A stretch of 64,000 bases of DNA from positions 186,001 to 250,000 of the forward strand of contig JAIWNF010000020.1 of NCBI GenBank assembly GCA_025093555.1, read 5' to 3'. Each line of letters opens with the position of its first letter. The first letter of the stretch is position 1. Positions 22,111 through 33,851 of the stretch are shown piece after piece. The translations under genes were made by a program, and so were the position numbers. The DNA is from Circinella umbellata. Its lineage: Eukaryota; Mucoromycota; Mucoromycetes; Mucorales; Lichtheimiaceae. The notes below the pieces were generated by a model. It had not been told where the DNA came from. It worked only from the letters and a program-made list of their open reading frames with translations, and ran no database searches.

Positions 22111-23985
22111 AGAGTATAAACATTTTAGGTAAAGTTATATACATGTTTAAATGGGCGCCTGTTTTTCTGCCTATTTTGTTTATCCGCAATCCTTTCTTTG
22201 TTTACATTATTAATTCAATAATAAACTATACTTTATAAGAGATTTTGGATCGACAATGATGCAGTGATATTAGCAGTTAATCAATATTGGTTACCTGAAA
22301 ATTCTCTTTTTAAGCTCAGTGCATTTGTTTAATATTTTTGGAAAATAATTGATTTATAAATTATATGCTTTTTTTTTTTTTTTTTGGTATGCAAGCAGAT
22401 TCAATGAATGGTCTGTTGTTTGGTACTATTTCGATATTTTTGATGAATGAGTAGAAAACAGGTTCTTTTCCCAGTCTGATTATGCTTCACTAACTAAGCA
22501 CTTCATTCAAGGATGCTATAGTCCATCATTTAATTTAAAAACTAAGAGTATGTGCAGCGGGGGCTGTAAATCACCTAGGGCTGTAACTTTACAGCGAGTT
22601 TTTACGGCGAAGTTGGTACAGCGGTGGATAATTTTAGTCGCTTAGTACCTATCTATCTGTCTATTAATAGTAATCTAATGTGTTTACGTGGTGTCGTTAG
22701 TTTGTGTCAGCAATGATGTTAACAGGAACACGTTCATGACTTGTTAAATCGTCTTCAAAAATAACAGCCGAGGCGCAGATAAATACAAAAATGTATTACC
22801 CAAAATATCTAGATTTGGATGATGAGAGAGAAATAGTGGTGTCACGATAACATTTGTTTCCAACAACGCGGTTTGTTGAACGTCCCGATGGTTCGGTATA
22901 CATATTTGCTTGGCTCGTGGTTAAACAATTCATTTATTTTTATTAAAAATACATTATAATAAGAGACCGAAAAGGGTCAATAAATTTGATTGTACGAAGG
23001 GGCGGGGACATTACCGGAGTAATATGTTGCATAATACTTATGATATGCTAACCGGACAATGGTGATGGTGGCAATAGTGTTATCGTAGCAACAAGTGATT
23101 AATTAAGCTATTGTCAAAATATACCAATAGCGAGTCCACACAGACAATTTACTTGCTTGATTTGGATATAATGTTTACAATAAACACATTGCTACTTCGG
23201 TGAATTAAAATTCCTTCATTTAGTTACTTTAATAAACTAAAAGAACGAAATGTTTTCATGTAATGTTGGGCGGGCTATCTCTTGACGACTTTAATGTACA
23301 CTTCTCCGCCTCCAACCTACCTCTACTAATAACGCTACTTGGTGTAATGTATTACTTACCTATTCAGTGTATAGTATAGTCCAAAAATCACGATAGAGAC
23401 TAACTTACAATCAAAAAGTGAAGAGAATATGGTATCAACTGAAACTTGGGATTTGCAGTCAGCCACACACACGATTATAGGAGATCTAAATTGAAGATCT
23501 ACTTCATGGTTACGCCTCGTCCCTCGTGTTGTATGCTGCTTCAGTTGTGAAGGAGAAAACAATAATAAAGATGCATACTCAATAGATAAATAATAAACAA
23601 GAGATCCGTTATTTAAGGTAGCAACAATAGTATTAAAAATGTTTGCGTTTTATAACCATTGATAGATTTGTTGTTCTCCCCCTACCCCCTCACTGAGAAA
23701 AAAAATGTTTAGACCCTGCTTTCTCCTTTAAACATATAGCTTTGGATCTTCTAAAAGATTACTATATCAAAGGTCTCAAGAAGATAACTTATTTTAACCG
23801 CTAAATATAATGTGGAATACTCACACGGATATTTCAAACGCAGATAAACCCCACCCACATAAATTTCATAATACTTCTCCTCTTCGCGATGAAAAAAATA
23901 AAATTATAAAAATTATATTACCTTTTTACTTATTCATTTTATAATTCATGAATAATACGAGCTAAGATAAAGAGAATGGCACCAT
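22111..23985. other. Gene-free stretch upstream of P450 paralogue 2
   Basis: Nearly 1.9 kb with only short frames. It holds the palindromic patch at 22563-22595 and an AT-rich tail. The composition is somewhat less AT-skewed than other intergenic DNA, in keeping with decayed inserts. Confidence 0.4.
22563..22595. repeat. Nested inverted repeat
   Basis: GCTGTAAA at 22563-22570 pairs with TTTACAGC at 22588-22595. Inside the right half, CTGTAACTTTACAG at 22581-22594 is itself a perfect 6+2+6 palindrome. This could be a transposon terminus or a protein-binding palindrome. Confidence 0.6.
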
Positions 23986-24120
23986 TATATAAAGATTAAC
24001 TTCACTGTTTCACACCTTTTTCTTTCTTTCTTTTTCTTCATCGCTCTTTTTTTTAATCCCTTCTCTTCCTCTTCCTCTTCTTTTTCTCCTCTCACTCTCC
24101 TCTCCTATTTAAAGTATTCT
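23986..24120 (+). promoter_or_regulatory. TATA-like element and CT tract upstream of P450 paralogue 2
   Basis: TATATAAAG at 23986-23994 is followed by a dense pyrimidine tract from about 24016 to 24108 (for example CCCTTCTCTTCCTCTTCCTC). The distance to the ATG at 24510 is long, so the transcript would have a leader of several hundred bases or a 5' UTR intron. The role is inferred from layout alone. Confidence 0.35.
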
Positions 24121-24509
24121 TTCTTTAAAGAAATACAATTTGACATATATTCCCTTCCTTTTCTGTTCAGGCAACAACCAAAAGTGTTTTTTTCTTGAAA
24201 AAAAAAATACAAAGGCTACTATTACAAAAGAATAAGAGATCAAGTATGATTGTTGATTACTTTTTTCCTTTTTAATCGCACAACCTATTTATCAAATTAC
24301 TATTAGCAGTTTATGATTATATGGCAGTTTATTATTTTTATTTTTACATGTCGTACTTACCATGTCGGAGCAAATGTTTGTATATAGTGTTAAGCAAGGC
24401 TAACGTTACTCCAAATTCGTGCACCGAAAGTACAATTACTACATTGAAAAGACATTTGCACCAAAACGAACCTTTTCTTCTCTTTCTCATTATTTCTCCA
24501 TTCATTTAC

Positions 24510-26982
24510 ATGACTTTCACAAATAACAAAAAAGTAAACGAACTTTTGTCTGCAGCTCCTGTTACTGCTGCTGTCGGTTTAGTTACTTATGGTATCTATA
24601 CCGCTTATCGTTCCCATCAACAAAAAAAGGCTCTTGATGCCGGTTATAAAGAAATCCCTGTTCCCAAAGGCGCCCTTCCTTATCTTGGTAAATCATTCTA
24701 TTATTTTCAACAAACAAACAAACAAACAAAAAAATATTCGAGGAATCGTAAAAGAAATTGCTGTTACTTTGGATTCAAATATATAATGCAAATATAATGA
24801 GTGAACTCGATTTCTTGACAACAAAAACCGATTTATATTGAAACATGGGAAAAATGTACTTCAAACTGATATCATACAAACATATAATTTTTTTTTGTTA
24901 TGTACAATGTAGGTCATCTTCCTATGCTTCAAGAGCTTCCTGCTCTTAAAATTACTGAATGGCAAAAAGAACTAGGTAAGGATATAAATAAGTACATATA
25001 AACTTTTTATGCATATATATTTTTGGATAGCACTCGAAATAAAAAAAAAAATTGATTAATTGAAATATAATTATATTAATAGGCGATATCATTCGTATTA
25101 ATATGGGACAAAAGCCATGGATTGTGGTTAGTGATCCTTACCTTGCTCATGAAAGTAGGTTTATTGTTTATAACTTTTTAAGAATAAAAAGGAAAATAAG
25201 AAGACATTGTTATTAACCGGATGAATATTTCAAATCCAGTCTTTAGTAACAACGGTGCTGTTACATCTGGTAGGCCATTTCAAAATTACGCTGGCAAGCA
25301 CCATTCGATAAATCAAAGGTAGGGTGATACAATGTCAGTTTAAACAAGTGATGAAACTAAAAAACTCATGGTTTTGTGTAACATGAATTTTTATAGAGGT
25401 ATTGCTTTCCCTAATGCAGATAAGCGTTGGAAAAAAACACGAACAGCAGGTAGAATATTACAATTCATTTTAAAAAATTATAAAATCTTTATATTGCCCC
25501 ACGTTCCACACTTTATTACTATTATTATAAATTTACGTGTGACCCCATGTAGCCTTTCATCCTATGATTTTTGTCTTATGACTAAAAATCAAATTCAAAA
25601 AAAAAAATTACAAATAATGTTTATTAGCTCTCGATGTATTGGCACCCAAGAATATTAAAAAATTCGCTCCTATTCTTGAACGTGAATCCGACTTTATCGT
25701 TGAACATTTACTCAAAACAACCGAAGAAAAGGGTAGTATTGATGTTGTTAAACCACTTCAATTTGCTACTATGAACTTCTTGTTCGTGACTTGCTTGGGT
25801 AAACGTGCCACAAGTGTCGATGATCCCATGTTTGTTGAAGTCATTAGTATCATTGACATTAATATGAAGATGTGTGGTGTTGCTGAGGATACCGCTTGGT
25901 TCTTACCTATTCTTTCTTTGGTTGATACGATCACTGGAAAGGAAGCCAAACAAAAAGCATTTATTAGAGAAAGACGTAACCCCACCTTCCGTCGCTTAAT
26001 CAAAGAAGCTTTGGAAAGAGACGAGGATAGTTTGGTTAAAAACCTTTATGCTCTTAAGGATGAAAGTAACATGCTTGACGATGACGGTATTATGGTAACC
26101 ATTAGTAAGTATTATTTGTGGGTTGTTACCAGACTTTTTTTTTCTAGGAATAAAAAATATATGTATCGATAAATTGTTTCTCATCACCTTTTTTCTTGGT
26201 TGTAACTTTTATTTTAGATGAATTAATTGGTGCTGGTGCTGATACCACTTCAGGTACACTTGCATGGGCATTTGCTATTTTGACACATCATCCTGAAGTC
26301 CAAGCTGAAATTATCCGTGAACTTGACGCGTTTATCTCTGTGCACAAGAGAGTTCCTAAATTCGAAGAAAGAGAAGAATTACCTTACTTGATCTCTGTTC
26401 AAAAGGAGTGTCTGCGTTACCGCCCTTCAACACATTTTGGTTTGATGCACGAAGCAACTGATGACTGTAAGTTGATTATTATATTAATACTATTTTTAAT
26501 AATTGATTGATTAATTGAGTTATTCTAATTGTTTTGTATTGGCGGTATTCTACAAAAAAAAAAAAAAACAAATAACAGTGGAATGTCGAGGCTATTTCAT
26601 CCCCAAGGGCAGTATTCTTGTCTGCAATATGCACGCCACTCACAAGAATGAAGCTGTCTACCCCGAACCCGATAAGTTCGTACCCACCCGTTTCCTTAAT
26701 AATCTCAAGACAATGTCTGCTGCTGCAAACTCTAATATTGAAAATCGTGATCATTACAACTTTGGTTGGGGTCGACGAATTTGTCCTGGTATTCATCTTG
26801 CTGAAATTGAAATGTTTAACATTCTTGTCCGTGTCTTTGCCTATGCTACTGTTGAAGCACCATTGAATGAGAAGGGCGAACCACAGTTGCCTGATTTGGA
26901 TGCTTGGGATGATGCTGGCTTGACAATGCCTCCAAAGTATACGACCCATCGTTTTGTCAAACGTAGCTCTTCACTCATTTAA
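24510..26982 (+). CDS. Cytochrome P450 monooxygenase (paralogue 2)
   Basis: A 524-aa P450 with eight exons: 24510-24687, 24913-24975, 25083-25154, 25240-25318, 25397-25449, 25628-26104, 26218-26466 and 26579-26982. Exon lengths match paralogue 1 exactly or within three bases after exon 1. The N-terminal anchor is VTAAVGLVTYGIYTAY. The I-helix motif is GAGADTTSGTLAWAF, which carries the usual acid/alcohol pair ADTT where paralogue 1 has ADTI. ExxR is KECLRYRP and the heme loop is FGWGRRICPGIHLAEIEM. An in-frame ATG exists at 24321, but I chose MTFTNNKK at 24510 because it aligns with the start of paralogue 1 and the longer leader is not anchor-like. ER membrane enzyme; substrate unknown. Confidence 0.95.
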
Positions 26983-27347
26983 AGAAAATCACCTTCCTTT
27001 TTATTTTTATGACTTACTTTAAACCACCCATTTCCAACAACAAATATCATTTATTATTATAATTTATTATTTATTATCAACATATATGTCATTATATTAA
27101 CAAATGATCAATCTAATACAACAGAATAAATATAGCAGTGCTATTGATATATCCTTCCTAATATTACCAAAGTATGATGTTACGTGTTAAACGACTTCAT
27201 GCACATCCAAGATTTGTTTCATTACATCATATGCGCAAAAGTTTTATGATTATATTTTATTACAGAATATGCAAAGAAATTATTCAAATCTTATGATAGA
27301 AAAATGTTTTTTGTTTTGAAAAGAAAGTAAGCAAAAAAAAAAGGTCA
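26983..27347. other. Convergent intergenic region
   Basis: 3' flanks of P450 paralogue 2 and the polymerase gene. AT-rich with ATTATT runs near 27051-27075. No gene seen. Confidence 0.55.
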
Positions 27348-29448
27348 TTAGCAATTTCGCATGTTTGGTTTAATATAAGGTATACCGAGCAATTCGAATG
27401 CATCTTCTTCGGATTTGATAGTTAATGGCTTTTCAGAATTTTCTTTGAAAATAGCATGACCTTTTACGGACAAGCGTTTCTCCTATGTTGTAAAAAAAAA
27501 TGCATATTAAATAATAATAAATATGCTTTATATACGACCAATCGACAAATTGGTATATATTATAATAGTATGCTTAACGGTTTTATATTTTGGTACCTTT
27601 TTAGCGTAATCTCTCAGATCGCGCTCAAACTGGCGTGATCCTGTCCATGCTAAAACAGCTGCAGCATATTGATCAGGTGTTGCCACAACAATATCCACTT
27701 GACGAAGTACTTGTTTCGATGGTTGCATAAATGCACAGTAACACTAATATGTAATAAAAAAAATATCATCATATACTTTTCTACTCGGACAGTTTTCATA
27801 AAATATATAGATAGAAAACGTACTGTATCCAATTTCTCCATATTTGCTCCTCCAGTTGTTTGAAGTCTTCCATAATAATTAGTACGTCTATCTGAAATGA
27901 GTAGACTATGCTTTAGATAATCTGAATGTAAATTGTATTAGAAAGAGTTTTTGCTTGTGAATAATATTGCCCTCATCACGCGTAACCAGCTTTTCTTTTT
28001 TGAGAAAATATGTGCTTTACGTAGAAAACGGACCTTCTTTTTCCAAATATTCGACAATATCCCTCAAAAATAGACCATCCTTGTGTTTTTCTGAATCGCT
28101 CCACGAAACAACAATATCAACATCAGCATTCTGTTCTTTCCCACGTCTATATATATAAGAACAAGTAAAAAAAAAAGCACGTCATTAATCATATCAATTT
28201 GAATACGTATATGAAATATAGCTCATTATATAATACCGATAGCCTCCAACAGGTGTCACAATAGCACCTTCGTCCAAATGAGTAGCAGCTAATATGATAA
28301 TTTCAATGATTTCTTCAACATCCTTACGATCCATTCTACGAAAAGCAAATACATAATATCAACTTTATTTAATTACTGTTTTCCTTTAAAAAAAACAAGT
28401 TAATAAACTCACAGTTGATCAAACTCTGAAAGAAGTTCAATAGCTAATTGAATAGATTCTGGTGGTTTTGCACAATCGAGTACTTCTTGAAGTGAGCGAT
28501 ATCCTTTATCCCACCATATATTTGCAGTGGATGGACCAACACCTAAAAAATATAATAAGCAGATAGAGAAAAATACAATTAATTACTAAATGTATATATA
28601 TTATAAAATAACGCTACTTTATCCTAGTAAGTGAGCTAGATAGTAATATTATCACTTTTTTTTAGTATAAAATATTTACCAAAAACCTTACAAAAATGTG
28701 ATAATGTTCTGAATTTTTCATCCGACAACAAACATTCAGCTTCTGGAATTGTCCCAGTTTCAAGATAAATTCGAATAAGTCCTCCAATCTTAACACCAAT
28801 GCCTATATTTGTTGCGATATTGATATAATAAATGGTTTTTTTTATTTGGTCTTGAACAAGTTATCTTTTTTTTATAGAAAATTTATATATTATTACCTGT
28901 AATTTTTTGTGCTTCTGTAGCAGATGTTATGTTTCGTGGGTATGCCTTTAAATCGCAATAGTACATATATATTAATATGTCCACTTTTTTTGTGAGCGAC
29001 AGAAAATATAATAGATAATTTCAAATAAATAATATCATAAGGTGTAGAGTATATGTATACCTTTATGGCAGCCCATGCTCGATGATATGCTAATGCTCTC
29101 ATTTCGCTCATTTCCAATAAACTTCGTTTTTTTTCCAACAACTGCAACAAAAATACCAATCTTCGATTTCGATAAGCTTCAAGTGGTGTTTCTCGTAAGC
29201 AGGCATATCTTGAATTGTTAAATTCTTTAGGAAAGTTCGTAGAAGTTGACTTTTTTAATGATTTTTTTTCTTCCTTTAAAGTGAGATCTTGTTGAATAAT
29301 AATATATATATATATATTATATGAAAGAGCTTCTGGTTAGTAAAAAAGGGGAATAAAAGCAAAACATTTATGTAGATAAGTTTTTTTTATTGAATAGTAT
29401 CTTTCTTTACCTGAAGTAGTAGCTTGAGACGAGCCTTCTTTTCTAATA

Positions 29449-29485
<37 letters not shown>

Positions 29486-30430
29486 CAACAATCAATCAGA
29501 AAAGATTAAAAATATATAACTCCTATATATACAAATATAATGTAATAAAACTAATGCAAAAGTATATTCAGGTACTTCACTTTATCTCTACAAAACAATC
29601 ATCTTCATCACAATTTCTATCATCTGGTGGTAATTCGCCTGGAGGCATATGAGAAAACTTCTTGTGTAGAGCATCAGCGGTAATGACCTGTTCTCTCTCT
29701 TCTAAAGATTTTTGAACTTCCTGGATAGTTGTTTTCGGACTACTACGACTTGTATTGATATCTTCGCTACTGCTACTGCTACGACTTTCTTTGGTATCTT
29801 TACTGCTACTACCACTGCTGCTATTTTCTGTCATTCGTGGAAAATTGACTTTGTATTTATTCAGTGGCAATCGTTTTCGTTGCTGAGAACTATATTTATA
29901 TAGACTAATGAGTTGCCAGTTTATATTAAAAAATATTACGTATTCCATATAATAAATTGTTTTATTATTCTCTTGTCTAGTTTATTTTGACAATCACAAC
30001 GAGCAAGCTGAAAATACTATAATAGTATTTACATACCATTCTTTGAGCCAATCATTACTGACAACTGGGATCTGTGTATATCATGAAACTGTATGTAGTT
30101 AGTTACAGTCTTTAAGAATGGGTTAGAATGCTTTTTTTTTGTGAGGTGTAAGTAATATTAACCTTATAATTTTTCAAATATCGTCGTATTCTGTATTCTG
30201 ATGTTAAGGTAGTCAATATAATATCAGCATCGTTCTGATCAACACACCACTGGGCACCTATATGTAAATGCAAATTATATCAACGATTAATGGAAAAGAT
30301 TTTATAGGGATATAATCCTTCAAGCCAAACCTAGTTTCTCTAAATCTTGTTTCATCCGATCAAGCTTGTAAGGCTCTAATTTTTGTTGTATAAATGCAAC
30401 CTTAAGACCAGTTAACGGTTTGTTCGACAT
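27348..30430 (-). CDS. X-family DNA polymerase with BRCT domain (Pol mu/TdT/Pol IV-like)
   Basis: A 582-aa model with 14 exons (30331-30430, 30163-30257, 30037-30071, 29581-29904, 29411-29442, 29061-29332, 28897-28945, 28680-28802, 28413-28542, 28237-28335, 28021-28146, 27824-27905, 27597-27743, 27348-27482). An N-terminal BRCT domain (residues about 5-90: LTGLKVAFIQQK, GAQWCVDQND, IPVVSNDWLKE) is followed by a Ser-rich linker. The catalytic core has two helix-hairpin-helix motifs (ITGIGVKIGGLI; FGVGPSTANIWW), the metal-binding pair in NADVDIVVSW and the third Asp in VLRQVDIVVA. The tail AWTGSRQFERDLRDYAKKEK is closer to Pol mu/TdT than to Pol lambda or beta. Such enzymes fill gaps in non-homologous end joining in the nucleus. 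An AT microsatellite is translated inside exon 6 (SYNIYIYIIIIQQ). Confidence 0.93.
29455..29483. repeat. AT dinucleotide microsatellite
   Basis: An uninterrupted AT run inside an intron of the polymerase gene. A second AT run at about 29302-29319 lies in the next exon and is translated. Confidence 0.9.
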
Positions 30431-31791
30431 TTATTTTATCAACCAAACAAAAACAAAAAAAAATAGAAAAATGAAAAAACAAGAAGAAAAATGAAAAATC
30501 CCATGTAAAAAAAATGTTATTATATCATAAACATTTTTGATGTTTACTTGGAATCACGAGACTCAAAACTTCAACTTGCAACTTATCTTGAAGAAATTTA
30601 CACATATTAAAATGTAGATATATTTTTTTTTGTCATCGAAAATCTAGAAATAACAGTTAATACTAACGATTGTCTATTATGGCAGCTAATTTTTTTCAAA
30701 GGTTTACAATGTTATAACTAATTTTTTTTTTCGTTTTACCCATAGTCAGCTTTATAAACACCTTATTATTTAATACTATTTCATCAATAAACAGAGGTTT
30801 GGAACTACATCAAACAATTGACTTATAGCTAAATTCAATGAAATAATACTTTAAGGTTTATTTTTTATGAAAAAGTTATTTTAATAGCTTATTATCGACA
30901 TGTGCAAAAATAATCATTAAAGAATACTTGTGATAGATTGATCTATTATTAATTATGATGCAGAAAAAAAAATATCTAAGAAATTAATATGACTTATTGG
31001 TGTGGATGTGCAAGGAGTCATTCATAATACAAGTGTTACATGAAAATGAATAGATACTTCATTAAATGATATGAAAAAAAGTTTAGCAAGTGATCTGATT
31101 TAGGAACGATGCTTTCATCTATAGTTAAAGTAAAAAAAAAATAAAGGACCTGCAATCATATATTATGACGTATCACATATTTACAATAAATATTAAGAAG
31201 GTTATATTATACCATTTGGCATTATGTATACTATTTATAGTTAATAATATTATAATGTCATCATTCCATGTGCAATCACTACACTACTAAAAAAATCCAT
31301 ATAAAGCTAAATTATCTTATATTATAAGCATCAAAAACTAAACTATGAATAATTAAGTTGCTCTGCAAGTTAAGATTGTATCTTAACTAGTTTTTCTAAT
31401 AGTGTTATAATAAAATCAAAAGAATATACACATTATGAATCAATGGAAGACAATATGAAACTATATTGAAAATATCGAATACACACAGAGCACGTTCTCT
31501 TTTTTTTTCTTATTTGTTTTGTTTGTTTGTGATGGACAAATTGGTTTTTGCAAAAGGAAAATTTTTGATAATAATTTGAAAATATAGAAATGGAAATGGG
31601 GGTGGGGGTGGGGAAAGAAAAGTAGATAATAGAAAAAGAAAGAAACTTTGTTTATATATATATATAAAAGAAGAAGAAGAGAAGAAAAATGTGGTTTAAA
31701 GAACGCGGTAAACTAGAAAGAAAAAAGCGAAGAGTAAGAAAGGGAAGAAAAACTAAAAAGAAAATAACTCAAAAGAAATAAAAAGTCTTTT
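30431..31791. other. Intergenic region
   Basis: About 1.36 kb, very AT-rich, with the polymerase promoter on its left and the KH gene 3' flank on its right. A G-rich patch (GGGGGTGGGGGTGGGG) lies near 31598-31613 and a GA-rich patch at 31668-31760. No gene seen. Confidence 0.5.
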
Positions 31792-33180
31792 TTATTCTTC
31801 TTCTACCAAAAGGTCGTCGTCCTGATTAATGACACCTCTCAAACGGCGCTCTTTCTCATTTTCCAACTGTCCGTACAATAAATATAATGCACGCTCATTG
31901 GATTCAGGTGTTCCTTGGATGGTAAACATACGTTCACCACTTTCATCGTGTGGCATCTTTGCAATGGAGATTCGGGATCCAGACAACCGGCGGATTTCCG
32001 AAATCTTAGCCCCGCCCTTACCTAAAAGTGATTTGTATGTAAGAGAAACAGAACAAACACTCTTTATCTCTGGCTTTTTTCCCTTTTATCACGTATCATG
32101 ACAACCTCCCTCCTTGATTAAAAAAATTACTTACCAATAATACATCCAACCATGTCGCTTGGAATTGAAATATTTTGAGTACGAACATTAGGATTATTTA
32201 AAAATGATTGCGACGAACGACGTCCTTGAGCATTAGATGATTCTGAAGAAGCCGCAAAATCAGAACCATTTCCAGTACGTGTGATAGATGAATTACGACG
32301 ATGTTGACCCGGAGTTGATGATAATGATGTTGATGTATTGTTGGATGATACGTTTGATGAAGAAGTGGCATTGACCTTGGAAGGATTATAAAGAATAGTA
32401 CCATAAGCTCGTTCCTTATCCTCAATTAAACAGTGACCAATTTCTTGAACAGCCGATTGTAAAGCATTTACAGTACCACGAACTTCAACTACACGTTCAG
32501 TACTTTGAGGTAAAAGGGATTTGGATGCAGTCATACGTACACCTGATGTATCTTGAATATGTTTAATTTTTGCACCCTGACGACCAATAACGGTACCCAT
32601 CAAGTTATGAGAGATCAATAATCGTAAGGTTACACTGTCTTCAGTACGTCCTGAACCTGCCCCTCCCGGTGATGTTGGTGGGGTCGTGTTACCCACTGGA
32701 TTGTCGAGTAAAGTTTGTGCAATGAAAGAATAAGCTTTGGCTACACCTTCCAAAGTGCCTGTGACAGTCAACACTCGATCATGGACGCCTTGAACAACTT
32801 TGGATACACCTGCTTTAACTCCAGTGGCGTCCCTGAGTTCAGCAACATTTTTGCCACCTTGTTGTTTTATAAAATTAGAATAAATAAACAATAATAAGAA
32901 TTTTGTACACACATATATAAAAGCCCATACAAAAAAATCATTCCCTTCACTCTCCTTCTTTATTTATATATATATGTATACCTTTGCCAATAATAACACC
33001 TGCTTCTTTAGTAGAAACCAAAGCACGCAACGTAAGTTGACCATCGACTTCTTCTTCACCAGTCACAGCTTGTTGTTCATCGGGCGCGTTGCTATAGTTG
33101 CGAGTGGACTCAGTTGATTGTCCAGGAACCGATTCACTATGTGAGTTACTCGTGTTTGTAGAGTTGGAAAGTTGCGACAT
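31792..33180 (-). CDS. Three-KH-domain RNA-binding protein (PCBP/Rnc1-like)
   Basis: A 383-aa protein from three exons (32982-33180, 32135-32857, 31792-32021). After a Ser/Asn-rich leader come three type-I KH domains with intact GxxG loops. KH1 has GVIIGKGGKNVAELRDATG, KH2 GTVIGRQGAKIKHIQDTSG and KH3 GCIIGKGGAKISEIRRLSG. A Ser/Asn linker of about 80 residues separates KH2 and KH3, the layout of PCBP/hnRNP K proteins and fission yeast Rnc1. Two of the GxxG loops are cut by the introns at the same glycine codon, which hints that the domains arose by duplication together with their intron. Likely a cytoplasmic or nuclear mRNA-stability/translation regulator; the targets are unknown. Confidence 0.94.
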
Positions 33181-33851
33181 GTCTTTTTTTTTAAAATAAA
33201 ATAAAAATAAAACTATTTTATAATAAAGATTAACGTTAACTTAATGTTATATTGAAAAAAAAATACTATATTAAAGCTCTGCTTACATTAAATGAGTAAA
33301 AAAGAAGAAGAACGGGATGAGAGAAAGAAGACTTTACAAAATAAAGAAAAAAAACGACAGAAAAAAAAAAACAAAAGAATAAAAAAAAAGAGAGAAATGA
33401 AAAAAAAAAGAAGGTTAACGGTAATTAAGTTGAAAAGGATGAAAAGAGGAGAAAAAGGGAAGAGCGGGACAGAAGGACTAATGAGAAAGTTTTCAGGACG
33501 ACTCTTTTTAAATGTACAACAACAAAAGGTGAAAAAGAAGAAAAAAAAAAAGAAAGGGAACTCACCTTTTTTTTCTTTCAAACAAATATTTTATTTCGCA
33601 GCAAACACATCTTTTGCTGCAAGTGGCATGTATATGCGGGCTTTGTAAAAAAAAAAAAACACAATAATAGTCAAGAGGATGAAAACGAATTCAATACAAG
33701 AATAAAATAAAATAGAGGATGAAAACGAAAAGCATTTTTTTCTTTATTATTCAAAGTCTATTAATCATAGCAATAATAATAATAATAATAATAAACTATG
33801 TACGTCATCCATTTATGCTATCATCGCACAAATTTTGTTTTGGATCCAGCA
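33181..33851. other. KH gene 5' region and LIM gene 3' flank
   Basis: A strongly purine-rich plus strand at 33300-33570 (pyrimidine-rich on the transcribed side) fits a promoter/leader of the KH gene. An AAT repeat lies at 33770-33792. Lysine-rich plus-strand frames here are composition artefacts. Confidence 0.5.

Noticed and set aside
24321..24509. N-terminal extension of P450 paralogue 2 from an upstream in-frame ATG
   Set aside because: Paralogue 1 starts at the position equivalent to 24510, and the extension does not look like a signal or anchor; it is more likely leader sequence.
13173..30430. Possible biosynthetic gene cluster built on the P450 pair
   Set aside because: No synthase, transferase, transporter or pathway regulator accompanies them; the neighbours are transposon remains and a DNA polymerase.
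33292..33648. Plus-strand lysine-rich frame of 118 codons
   Set aside because: It lies in a purine-rich stretch that is the pyrimidine-rich leader of the minus-strand KH gene; its composition is a direct result of A/G bias.
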